From: Paenibacillus cisolokensis
Lineage (GTDB): Bacteria; Bacillota; Bacilli; Paenibacillales; Paenibacillaceae
Assembly: GCF_018403665.1 (NCBI RefSeq)
Contig: NZ_BOVJ01000060.1
Location: 1-35,546, forward strand
DNA length: 35,546 bases
Reading direction: 5' to 3'
A model generated the notes under the pieces. That model saw nothing but the letters and a program-made list of their open reading frames with translations. It was not told where the DNA came from and ran no database searches. Position 1 is the stretch's first letter, and each line of letters begins with the position of its first letter. The position numbers were made by a program, and so were the translations under genes. This document shows positions 8,409 to 17,277 of the stretch, one piece after another.

Positions 8409-9758
8409 TCACTTGTTCATTTTCGCCTTTTCTTCTTCCCAATAAGCGCTCCAATCGGCCAACATTTCGTCGATCGTCTTCGCGTTCATCAGCATCGCCT
8501 GCTGGCTTTCCATGCTGACCTGGCTCCATTGGCCCGTACCCGGGTATTGATACGGCGGCTTGTAGTTCAGGAAGATATCCGGCTTGTCGGTCATCTCGAG
8601 CAGCGTCTTGTACGGTCCGCTCTGGAAATATTCGTCTTCCGCCGCCGTGGAGTGGATCGGCACCATGCCGAAATCTTTCGAGAACTGCGTATTCCGCGGC
8701 TCCGAAGACAGGAACTCGATCAACTTCCAGGCCGCTTCCTTATGCTCGGAATGAGCGGCGATACCCCAGCCTGCGCCGCCTGCGGCGATCAGCGCTTTCC
8801 CGCTCGGTCCGAGAGGCATCGGAGCGGTCGCCCATGTCCCCTCTTCCATCTTCTCCGTCAACACTTGAATGACGTCGGGGTCCTGCAGCAAGAATGCGGT
8901 TACACCGGATGTAAAGGCTTGCACTTGCTCCTGGAATCCCCAGTTGATCGAATCCGGCGGCGACGTTTCTTTATAGATTTTCAAATAGAGCTCCATCGCC
9001 TGCTTGGCTTCCGGCGAAGAGTAGATCGTCGAGCCGTCTTTCAAAAATTGGGCGTCCTCCAGGTTGACCTTATCGCCGTTATAGGCCAGTACCATCGCAT
9101 CGGTTACGCCTTGCGAGCCCGGGCCGCCACGGAAGGAGAAGCCGAACCGGTTGTTTGCGGGGTCCGTCAGCTGCTTGCCGATCTCATACAGCTCCTCGTA
9201 CGTCGTCGGTACTTTCAGCCCTTTCTCGTCCAGCCAATCTTTACGATAGAACAATTGCCGTTGATACAGTCCGTTCGGTATGAAATAAAGCTTGTCCTTG
9301 ATCATCCCGACCGACTTGGAAACGTTGCTCAGCGTATCGAACTCGCTCCAGCCCGACGTAAAGCTGTCCAGCGGCTCGATATACCCGTTGTTTACAAATT
9401 CGGCGACGGTCAGATCCCTGACCTCCAGTACGTCGACATCCTCTTTGGCGGACAGCATTTGGCGGATTTTATTGTCCGCCTGATCGAACGGCGGCGAAAT
9501 CAGCTCCACCTTGATGTTCGGATTTTCCGCCTGGAAATCGTCCAGCATTTTCTGAATGAGAGCCGTACGATTCGGGCTTGTCAGGCTTTCGACCACGCGC
9601 AGCTTGATTTGCTCGTCCCCGCTTCCGCCTGAGGACGATCCGTCGCCCGAGCCGCCGCCCGTTCCCCCTTCGTTACCGCCGCACCCTGCCAACAGACCGG
9701 CCAATAGCGAAGCGGCGACAAGCAGACCTTTCCCCTTTGTCAACCATTCTCTCTTCAT
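8409..9758 (-). CDS. Sugar ABC transporter solute-binding lipoprotein (family 1)
   Basis: About 449 residues. The N-terminus MKREWLTKGKG is followed by a hydrophobic stretch and the lipobox LAGC, then a Gly/Ser-rich tether, so the mature protein is lipid-anchored outside the membrane. The rest follows the family 1 (MalE-type) binding-protein fold, including WKLIEFLSSEP near the C-terminal hinge. I chose the ATG at 9756-9758 rather than the in-frame TTG seven codons upstream, because GGAGGAGG sits just before it and overlaps the TTG. It is the first gene of an importer operon with its own promoter and a palindrome near the transcription start. The ligand is unknown; the companion genes suggest an oligosaccharide. 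Confidence 0.9.
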   Translation of the reverse strand: MKREWLTKGKGLLVAASLLAGLLAGCGGNEGGTGGGSGDGSSSGGSGDEQIKLRVVESLTSPNRTALIQKMLDDFQAENPNIKVELISPPFDQADNKIRQMLSAKEDVDVLEVRDLTVAEFVNNGYIEPLDSFTSGWSEFDTLSNVSKSVGMIKDKLYFIPNGLYQRQLFYRKDWLDEKGLKVPTTYEELYEIGKQLTDPANNRFGFSFRGGPGSQGVTDAMVLAYNGDKVNLEDAQFLKDGSTIYSSPEAKQAMELYLKIYKETSPPDSINWGFQEQVQAFTSGVTAFLLQDPDVIQVLTEKMEEGTWATAPMPLGPSGKALIAAGGAGWGIAAHSEHKEAAWKLIEFLSSEPRNTQFSKDFGMVPIHSTAAEDEYFQSGPYKTLLEMTDKPDIFLNYKPPYQYPGTGQWSQVSMESQQAMLMNAKTIDEMLADWSAYWEEEKAKMNK

Positions 9759-9814
9759 AGTCAATTCGGCCTCCTCCAATCGGTGTCTTGCTGCCTTCCT
9801 TTCACACTATCTAA

Positions 9815-9833
9815 CTATCATGCTGTCTGATAG
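9815..9833. promoter_or_regulatory. Candidate GntR operator (palindrome)
   Basis: The inverted repeat CTATCA-7-TGATAG lies immediately downstream of the -10 box of the importer promoter, overlapping the expected transcription start. The neighbouring FCD-type GntR gene (9893-10582) is the obvious candidate repressor. Binding is inferred. Confidence 0.5.
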
Positions 9834-9837
9834 GTAG

Positions 9838-9867
9838 ATTATAGAAGGGACTACGGCCATGTGTCAA
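9838..9867 (-). promoter_or_regulatory. Promoter of the first ABC importer operon
   Basis: On the minus strand TTGACA (9862-9867) and TATAAT (9838-9843) are both perfect consensus boxes with an 18-base spacer, about 80 bases before the lipoprotein ATG. Confidence 0.8.
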
Positions 9868-9892
9868 CCGTTTTGTTGTCGGCCTTTTGCGA

Positions 9893-10582
9893 TTATTCCG
9901 GCGTATATTTGCGAATCAGACTTTCCACGCTGTCCATCAGTTTGTGAAATTCGGTCATCGCCCGATCGACGTCATGGGCGGCTATTCCTTCGAACATCGT
10001 AAAGTGATACGGGTACGTTTCGTCAAACAACCGCTTCTCGCCGAGCGGTTCGTTGAAAAACCGTTCGTACATCCCGGAGACCGAGGTCAGCACGCTTTCC
10101 AGCACCGGATTGCCGGCCGCCTTGATGACGAGCATATGAAACATGAAATCGATCTTCGACGTATCCTTGCCGTTCTCTTTCAGCCTCTTGTATTCTTTCA
10201 GGCATTGCTCGATCTCTTTCACCTGTCCCGGCGTAATGCGCTTTGCTGCCAGTTCGACCGCCTTGCCCTCCAATGCGCGCCGGACATCGAGAGCGGCGAG
10301 CAAATACCGCCGTTCATGCTCGACCCTGATCGTGCCGCTGAACCGGAAAGCGTCGATGGCATCGCGCACGAAGACGCCCTTGCCGTTCTCCACCCGCACG
10401 ATCCCAATCGCCTCCAGGTAGCGGAGCGCTTCCCTCAACGAGGAACGTCCGACGCCGAACAATTCGGTCATCTCCGCCACGGAAGGCAGCCTGTCTCCTT
10501 CCTTCAAACGATGCTCCCGGATAAAATTTTGAATTTCTTGGGCAACCAGCTCATGGACATGCTGCTTCCGGATTTTTGGCAT
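9893..10582 (-). CDS. GntR-family (FadR/FCD type) transcriptional regulator
   Basis: About 229 residues from the ATG at 10580-10582. Residues 4-72 form the winged helix-turn-helix, with LPSVAEMTELFGVGRSSLREALRYLE as the recognition region (two fragments of one motif). From about residue 90 an all-helical FCD ligand-binding domain follows, with Asp and His residues (DFMFH, YPYHFTMF) placed as for metal-assisted binding of a carboxylate effector. An ATG four codons upstream is directly abutted by AGGAGG and so is less likely as a start. The regulator sits between an oxidoreductase gene and the importer it probably controls, all on one strand, and has its own strong promoter. Confidence 0.88.
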   Translation of the reverse strand: MPKIRKQHVHELVAQEIQNFIREHRLKEGDRLPSVAEMTELFGVGRSSLREALRYLEAIGIVRVENGKGVFVRDAIDAFRFSGTIRVEHERRYLLAALDVRRALEGKAVELAAKRITPGQVKEIEQCLKEYKRLKENGKDTSKIDFMFHMLVIKAAGNPVLESVLTSVSGMYERFFNEPLGEKRLFDETYPYHFTMFEGIAAHDVDRAMTEFHKLMDSVESLIRKYTPE

Positions 10583-10613
10583 ACTCGGCTCCATCCTCCT
10601 CTCGGTCAGCAGA

Positions 10614-10642
10614 ATCATATTGGATTTTACAAGACGTGTCAA
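10614..10642 (-). promoter_or_regulatory. Promoter of the GntR/FCD regulator gene
   Basis: TTGACA (10637-10642) and TATGAT (10614-10619) are separated by exactly 17 bases on the minus strand, about 30 bases before the start codon. A near-perfect sigma-A promoter. Confidence 0.75.
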
Positions 10643-10723
10643 GTTGTATGAGCCCGTGAGCCGCTGCGGAGCCGGTCCGCGCGAACCGGCGATGACGCCC
10701 GGCACGCTTTCGAGCCGGCCGTA

Positions 10724-11635
10724 TTACAGCGCGACGGCCGATCCGGAAGCCCGGCTTTCATTCGCCGCTTCGAGGAAGCGGATCACTTCGACCGAGTGCG
10801 TCATCGGCACCGCCGGCACGCCCGTCTGGAACAGGCCGAACACCCGCTCCAGCAGACTCGCGTAGAACGGCTTCGCGCCCGCGCTCAACTCGGCGAAAGC
10901 GCTATTGCGCTCGCGGTGAATGACGGCCGAGAAAGGATGATAGCTTGCGCTGCTGCCGCGGACGGTGCCGATTCGGCCATCCTTCCATACGCCGACGATC
11001 ATCTCCTGATCGCCGGCGCTGAAAGCGGTGACGCGGTCGCAGCCCGGGCCCAGCGCGGCAAACAGCATTTCCGCCGCATGAATGCCATACCAGAAATAGC
11101 CGCCCTGCGTCGGCTCGATGATGATCGGGCCGCAGCAATCGGCGCCGGTTATCTCGCCGTCCCGCTCGTCGTCCAGCTTCTCCCGCAGCGCCTCGGCGAA
11201 CCGCAGCGCCGAAGCCGTCATGACCGGGACGCCGTACCGCTCGGCCAGCGCCGCGATCGCCTTCGCATCTTCCGTATTCGTCGCCAGCGGCTTGTCGATG
11301 AATACCGGCTTGCCGAACGGCGCGATCCGCCCGAACAGGCTGCGGTGCGCGCGCCCGTCGGCGGCCAGCAGCAAGATGGCGTCGCAGCTTTCCGCCACTT
11401 GCTCCGGCTCGGTGAGAATCCGCACGCCGAATTCGTTTTGCAGCCGCGCGGCAAAGCCTTCTACCCGGGATATGCTCAGCTCGAAGTCGGGTGACCCGCC
11501 TTTATAGGCGGCGACAATCCGTCCGCCCGGCAGATGCCAGGCATGATTCCGGTCGTTCAGCAGCTCCGCAAACGCAACGCTGTGGGAAGTATCCGTTCCG
11601 ATAATGCCGATGTTCAGTACGTTCGATTCGTCCAT
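10724..11635 (-). CDS. Gfo/Idh/MocA-family oxidoreductase (copy 1)
   Basis: About 303 residues from the ATG at 11633-11635, preceded by an AAGGAAGGG ribosome binding site; the longer open frame upstream has no such support. An N-terminal Rossmann fold reads GIIGTDTSH, differing from the usual GxGxxG nucleotide motif. The catalytic-lysine motif is FIDKP instead of EKP, and YGIHAAEML carries the family histidine. Members oxidise or reduce sugars, inositols and related polyols with NAD(P). It is clearly paralogous to the protein at 27107-28093: both have the DTSH start, the GGSPDFELS block and the WYGIHAAEML block. It precedes the GntR regulator and importer, suggesting it acts on the imported sugar. 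Confidence 0.88.
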   Translation of the reverse strand: MDESNVLNIGIIGTDTSHSVAFAELLNDRNHAWHLPGGRIVAAYKGGSPDFELSISRVEGFAARLQNEFGVRILTEPEQVAESCDAILLLAADGRAHRSLFGRIAPFGKPVFIDKPLATNTEDAKAIAALAERYGVPVMTASALRFAEALREKLDDERDGEITGADCCGPIIIEPTQGGYFWYGIHAAEMLFAALGPGCDRVTAFSAGDQEMIVGVWKDGRIGTVRGSSASYHPFSAVIHRERNSAFAELSAGAKPFYASLLERVFGLFQTGVPAVPMTHSVEVIRFLEAANESRASGSAVAL

Positions 11636-11681
11636 TTGCCTATCCCTTCCTTGTTCGCGATGTCGCCTTTCGTGTAATGCC

Positions 11682-11709
11682 ATTGTACTCGAATCCGAAT
11701 TAAAGTCAT
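11682..11709 (-). promoter_or_regulatory. Possible promoter of Gfo/Idh/MocA copy 1
   Basis: ATGACT (11704-11709) and TACAAT (11682-11687) with a 16-base spacer lie about 45 bases before the start at 11635. A modest match. Confidence 0.4.
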
Positions 11710-11762
11710 CTTTCGGACAATTTAAAGACGAGGAGGTCCGCATGCCTCGGCCAATCTGCCGC

Positions 11763-11791
11763 AAAAAAAGAGAACCGGGAATTGTCCCGGT
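11763..11791 (-). terminator. Intrinsic terminator of the polysaccharide lyase gene
   Basis: On the minus strand the stem ACCGGGA/TCCCGGT (11774-11780 with 11785-11791, 4-base loop) is followed by TCTCTTTTTTT. This is a classic rho-independent terminator about 65 bases beyond the lyase stop codon. Confidence 0.8.
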
Positions 11792-11856
11792 CCGTTATAA
11801 GTCTATATAAGTCTTTCGACCCATCATTTAGAAAACCTATTCGCTTGCCTATGCGA

Positions 11857-14800
11857 TTACTTCTTCGGCTTCGGTCCGTTGCCGTTCTTCTTCACCACCT
11901 CGACCACCAGCACATTGGAGCGCACCGTCTTGTTGCGATACGTCATTTCCGCCCATATTTCCGCGGTTCCGGTCTTTTGCGTCACCAGCACGCCGTCCTT
12001 GACGTCGGCGATTTTCGGGTCAGTCGTAGCGTAACGGACTTCCACCTGCGACATGTCGATCGGCTCGCCGGAATTCAAGTAGGCTTGCGCCTCCAGCGGC
12101 ACCCGATCCTTGCGCTTGATCTCCTCCCGGTCGTAGCCGATGACAGCCCGCTCGATTTCGTATTTCGGACCGTAAACGGCCGTCTCCGCGATGCTGTTCC
12201 ACAAGTTCAGATTGTTGCCGAAGCCGTTGACGCGCACGTATCGGGCCGGAACCCGGGCGAACGGATACAGCTCATGCTCCGTCGTCCGGCCCGAGCTGAT
12301 GCCGTCGTATACCCGTTCCCACTGCTCCCCGTCGACGGACACCTCGATATTGAAAAAGCTGAATCTCGTATTGCCGCTGTACCACGCCAAGCTGAGCGCG
12401 GATACGTCCCGCACTTCGCCGAGATCGTACTTTATCCACTGCTCGCCGTATGCCGACCATCTGGTGCCCATGTTGCTGTCAATCGTATTTTCCGGCACAT
12501 TGCCGTCATGGCCGCTGGCCGCAACCGCCGCCACCGGCCAGACGGGCCGGTCTTCCGGCAAGCCGTACTGCGGCGGATGGGCGAACGATACGTAGTAGAC
12601 GGCGGCAGCTTTCATCTCCGCCGGGTCGGACACTTCGATCCGCGCCGTGCCGGGAATCGACTCCGCTTGCCGGACATTCACGAGCAGCCCGTCTTCCGCC
12701 GCGGCCGCCGTGACGACAGGCGGCGCCGCTTTATCGGCCGGAACTTCAACCTCGTACCCGTAGCGGTCCGGTTCGAACGCCGCAAGCGGCTCGCCGTCCA
12801 GCGCAATGCTGCCGAGCCGGGCCAGCTCGCCTCCGGCTACCGCCCACTGCGCGAGCGGCAACGGCGCCGGCGCCTGCTGCGGCAGCGGCTCGCCCGGCAT
12901 GAGCGGAACCATCCAGACGCTGATCGTGCCGCGCAGCATATCGTCCATATGGATCGTCAATTTTTTACGCCGAGATTGGGCGTCTGCCCGGAAGGCTGCG
13001 GCGACGACGCAAGCGGCTCGGCCGGCATGACGGTGAAGCGAGCTTCGCCGGGCGTCAAGATTTGCACCCACAGCCGTTTGTTGCCCTGCCGCAATACCGC
13101 CGTGCGTCCCGACTCGCCGATTTGAATGTCGGCCCGCGTATGCATAAACCAGTACAATTCCGAAGGCGCCTTCATTTCGATCTCGTCCTGCACGATCAGC
13201 TGCCGGCGATGGTCGATCAGCGCCACTCCCCTTTGCACCGACGCCGCATCGTTCCGATAGGCGGGCGTCATATCCGCGATCGCGAACGACCCTTGCGGAA
13301 GATCGAACTGCTTGCGCACGATGTCCGATACCGCCTCCGCCTTCTGGTCCGGGCCGGAAGAAGGATTGATGACGAGCGTATTATGACCTTCGGCCCGTTT
13401 GCGGTAATACTCCCATCGTTTTCCGTTTTCGCCCATTTCCCAATAACCGGGCAAATTATAATCCTCTTTGCCCAGATCTTCGGCCCAGCGCACGCCAAGC
13501 GCGTCGAAGACGAACGAGCCCGTATCGAGGTCGCCGTGCGGCGCCCCGTTCACGCCTCCTTTGAACCCGACGAACAGCGCATGGCTGTCGTTCCAATGAC
13601 TGCGCATCGTCACCGCCTTCGGCCGGTCGAAGTATTGATCCGGCTGATCGGGAGCGAACGCGCCGTACGTCTCCGGCCGGTACCAGAGCAGATCGTACAG
13701 GCCGGCGATGCCGTTGTTGTTCACGGCGAATTGATGGTACCAGGTATACGCCGGTTGGTCGAACCGGTCCGCGAACCACAGGAGCAGACGGCCGGGAACG
13801 AGACCGGCATCGTTGTCCGAATAATTGAACGTGCCGCGCGGCCCGGCGATATAGATCGGAAAGCGGGCCGTTTCGTACAGCCCCTCCCGCTGCGAGAAGC
13901 CGTAATCGTGGCCGGCCGCCGTCTCCAGCGCGTTCAGGAAATAAACGAGATAGATCGTTCCGTATTCCCAGTACCCCGGTCCCTCGATCGCCGAGCCGTC
14001 CGGCGCGTATTGCGGCAATCCGTACTGGATCGATTTGAACGCCTCGCGCAAAATGAGGCCGGCGAGCTCCTCCTCTTCGTCCGCAATCGCCAACGCTCCG
14101 AGCGCCATCCCGGCGTTGCAGACGAAATTCCAGTTGTCGCGGTTATACACCCACCAGTACGTTTTATCCAGATACATCGGCACGGCGGGGCGCAGCCCTT
14201 TGTCCGCAATCGCCGTGCGGACGGTTTCCCGCTGCTGTTCGTTCAGCGTATCGTACAGCCAATCGTAAGCGAGCGCGACACCGTGCGTCATCGTCGCTGT
14301 ATCGAGATAATGCTGCGGGCTCCAGTCGGGGTAAGCGTCGGACGATATAAATTCCAGTTCGACCCAGGCCCTCTCGGCATACCGTTCGTCCTGCGTGATT
14401 TGATAAACGAAAGCGAGCGTCGCCGCCCTTCTTGATGACGTCGCATCGAGACGCAAGCCGTCGGGCTTGTTGTACGCGACAGGCGGCAGCGGCAGGATGG
14501 AGTCGGCCTCACGCTTGACGGAATCGAACCAGCCCGCCGCGCGCTCGTCGGTTACGACCAGCTCGCGGATGCGCGCAAAGTCGTCCGCCGTAGCCAGCAG
14601 CCGCGGATGCCGGCGATCCGGATGCCGGGTTTTTATTTCCCGGACAATATGTTCGGCGGAAGGCGCGGTATACAAGCGGACGACGGCCGAATCGGTCCCC
14701 CCTTCCGGGTCCGTCGCCGTGAACGTAAACGCGTCCGCCCCGACATAGTCCGTCTCCGGCGCATACGTCCACCGGCCGTCGGCGTTCAAGGTCAGCGTGC

Positions 14801-16713
14801 CGTGCGCCGGCTGCGTTTCCGCCGCGAACGTCAACGGGTCGCCGTCCTGATCCTGCGCCTTAAAGGTGGCGGATACCGGCGTATTATAATCTGTCGGCTG
14901 AATATCGTCTTCCGCCACCGGCGGGTGATTGACGGCATTCACCCGGATCGTCGTCTTGGACAGTCCGTACGACCCCATACCGTCCTCGACGACAACGATG
15001 AACGAATCGGTTCCGGTAAAACCTTCGTTCGGGAAATAGGTCCAGAACCCGTCCGGTTCCACATGGACGAGACCGTTGCGGCCGCCGATTCCGATTCGGT
15101 ACGCGAGCTCGCGGCCGTAATCGGACTGCGCATCGATACGGCCACTGACATATTCGTTCTCATCCGTTTCCTTCTCGTCGTCCGATACCCGGATGCCAGC
15201 GGCATTGCCGACGATCACGATGCAGGACGCCGATAATGCTTCGTCCGGCGTCGAGACGGTAATAACCGCGATGCCGTCGCTTAACGCCGTCACGTCGCCG
15301 TTTTGAACGGAAGCGACGGACGGATTCGAGCTCGTCCATACGACTTCGCGCACCGATGCGTGTTCCGGAATGAAGCGAACGTCAAAGGTGGCGGTATCCC
15401 CGGCATTCATTTCGTATTGCTCGGCGCTCAGTTCCAATCCCTCCAGCGGATACCATGGGACTAAGCTGACCTCGTCAAACCAGGCCGTACCGGTACCCGT
15501 TTCCAAAAGTTTTCGATCTTGACGGAAACAATCGACGGATCGTCGGGAACGCGGATCGTTTTCTCTACCCTCGTCCAGTCGGCCGTCTCCCTCACCATAT
15601 CCAAATATTCGAGAGCGCCGACCCGCTGCCCGCCGCTATTATTATATTGCAGACGGGTGACCGCTCCGCCGGTGACGGCTTCCGTCCGGATCCACAGCCC
15701 GATTTTGAACGTTTGGCCGAGCTGCTCAGGCTTGAGCGGAACGGTCTGAAAAACCGCCGCTCTGCCTGTCTCCGGGGCCGCGATTTTCAGGGAGGCTTGT
15801 CCCGCATAAACACGGTACGTATCCGCAGTTACCGTCGGTTTACCTGAAGCGATCCACGTCGACCAGTTCAGAATCGAGCCGTTCGAATCCGTCGCTTCGA
15901 AGCCGCCGTTGATGACAAGTTCGCCGTCCGCTCCCGGCTCGAGCGGAACGAGCGCGGCGCCGTCGAACCAGGCCGTGCCGGTGCCGGTATCGAAAAGTTT
16001 TCGATCTTGATGCCGGCGATCTGATCGTCGTCAGGGACGAAGATCGACCCTTGTACGAGCGTCCACTCCGCGGTGCCCTGCAATTTTCAATTCGATCAAC
16101 GGACCTTGCCGTGTACCGCTGCCGTTGATCAGAAACATGCGGTTGTATACGCCGGCGCCGCTGTAGCGGTCCGTCCGAATCCATTGGCTGAACAGATAAA
16201 TCCGGTTTTTCTGTTCTTTCGGAATGACGATATCCTGGTACATCGTCAACCTGGCGGACGTTTCCGCGCTTATTTTCAATGCGCGATCGCCGTCCTTCGC
16301 GTTTTGCCCGTCCGTTTCCACGACCGGCGCACCGCTGAACAGATAGCGGTTCCAGTCTAGCGGCAGCTCGCCGTCAAGCTCCTCGAAGCTGCCGTTGCGC
16401 AGCAGGCCCGCCGTTTCTCCCGCTTCACCGGCGACAGCGCCGATCGCTCCTGCGGCCGGGCCGGCGGCAGAGTCGGAGGCGGGCGAGACTACGGCGCCCG
16501 AATCTGCGGCACCCGTGTCTGCGGCAGGTGATACTTCAGCGCTTGTGTCTGCAGCGCCCGTATCTGCGGCGGACTGGGCAGTTGCAGGAGGTACTGCTGC
16601 GGCAGACGGCGCATCGGCCGCTGCCGCCGGCGGAAGTGACAGCAGTGGAGTGAGCAGCAAAGAAAACGCTGTCAACACTGCTAATTCCGAAATCCATCTT
16701 TTCGAATCATCAT
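11857..16713 (-). CDS. Secreted multidomain heparinase II/III-type polysaccharide lyase (five frameshifts)
   Basis: Reconstructed as one protein of about 1,600 residues. In order: signal peptide (ATG at 16711-16713, GGGG ribosome site); Ala/Asp/Ser-rich linker with repeats of AADTGAAD type; two carbohydrate-binding-like modules (about 100-255 and 263-423, each opening NGxFE and ending GTGTAWFD); a Big2 Ig-like domain (424-508); a cadherin/VCBS-like region (511-678); the lyase helical domain (690-1040, with NWNFVCNAG) and heparinase II/III sheet domain (1044-1237, with APHGDLDTGSF and GHNTLVINP); a discoidin-like domain (1390-1515); a final Ig-like strand region. It should cleave an uronic-acid glycan by beta-elimination outside the cell. 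Indels occur at 16699-16702, 16084-16087, 15993-15996, 15505-15508 and 12961-12966; correcting them gives one continuous frame. Confidence 0.8.
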
Positions 16714-17049
16714 CTCATCCCCTTTCCATCGGTTATCACCCCGATTATATAAGCGGCCGCCCGTTTTCGATACCGTCCGATTTCGTGACGGACAGCCGGC
16801 TTTTAACATTCGGCGCTATCCGTTGTTGCGGCGGATTGTCCATTCTTTATATCGCGATCGCGAAGGAAACCGGGAAACACGCAAGCGCCCCGCCGGCCTG
16901 TCTGCCGAGCGGGGCGCCTGAAGTTCGCCGTCATTTCTTATTCATGCTTCCTTGCCCTGAGCCGCAGAAGCAGGCCGCAGGTCGAAGCATATTTCGGTCC
17001 GTTCAAGAAACACTAAACCCGATCTTGCGAACGGAAGGAGGTGTCAACA
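16714..17049. other. Intergenic region, no gene seen
   Basis: This stretch separates the divergent lyase gene and the small plus-strand gene. A TATAAT lies at 16744-16749 on the minus strand, 30 bases before the lyase start, without a convincing -35 box. A 9-base perfect stem, GCGCCCCGC (16885-16893) with GCGGGGCGC (16909-16917), has a 15-base loop but no T-run; its role is unclear. An AAGGAGG ribosome site at the right end (17035-17041) serves the gene at 17050. Confidence 0.5.
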
Positions 17050-17214
17050 TTGGCAAAATCGAAACGACAGCCTTCCAAAGCGGAAGTGCAAACGACCAAG
17101 CTGAACAAGCTGCCCGTACCGGATAGCAACGACACGGAATTTTCCGCGGAAGCAGCGGCGGAAGCGTTCGAAAACAACCGCTCCGCCGACCGGTCCCCGC
17201 GCTCGTCGGAATAG
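17050..17214 (+). CDS. Small basic hydrophilic protein, unknown (possibly sporulation-related)
   Basis: A 54-residue frame starts with TTG at 17050-17052, eight bases after an excellent AAGGAGG ribosome site, and ends at TAG 17212-17214. It begins MAKSKRQPSK, is Lys/Arg-rich at the N-terminus, then acidic and Ala-rich (EFSAEAAAEAFE), with no cysteine, signal peptide or membrane segment. The composition recalls small spore proteins of Bacillales such as the YfhD type (lysine-rich start, then an EFS-E-A-like segment), but the match is only by eye. It is convergent with the DegT gene, and a hairpin lies between them. The strong ribosome site is the main argument that it is real. Confidence 0.55.
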   Translation: MAKSKRQPSKAEVQTTKLNKLPVPDSNDTEFSAEAAAEAFENNRSADRSPRSSE

Positions 17215-17222
17215 ATTCAAGA

Positions 17223-17264
17223 GGCCCCGGCGCGCGCCGGCGGAGAGAGCCGAACGCCGGGGCC
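17223..17264. terminator. GC-rich hairpin between convergent genes
   Basis: GGCCCCGGCG (17223-17232) pairs perfectly with CGCCGGGGCC (17255-17264) across a 22-base loop, just after the small gene and just before the DegT stop codon. No T-run on either side, so it is at best a weak bidirectional terminator. Confidence 0.45.
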
Positions 17265-17277
17265 GGGCGCGAACATC

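Noticed and set aside
12961..12966. Programmed frameshifting at the six-base A run in the lyase
   Set aside because: Similar breaks occur in many unrelated genes at A/T runs of different lengths, which points to sequence error rather than a designed slip site.
11782..15236. Long plus-strand frames opposite the lyase gene (for example 11782-13125, 13062-14435)
   Set aside because: Antisense shadows: basic low-complexity composition, no ribosome sites, while the minus strand carries clear protein domains.
16885..16917. GC-rich 9-base stem as an intrinsic terminator
   Set aside because: No T-run follows on either strand and no gene ends nearby; noted only as a hairpin within the intergenic region.
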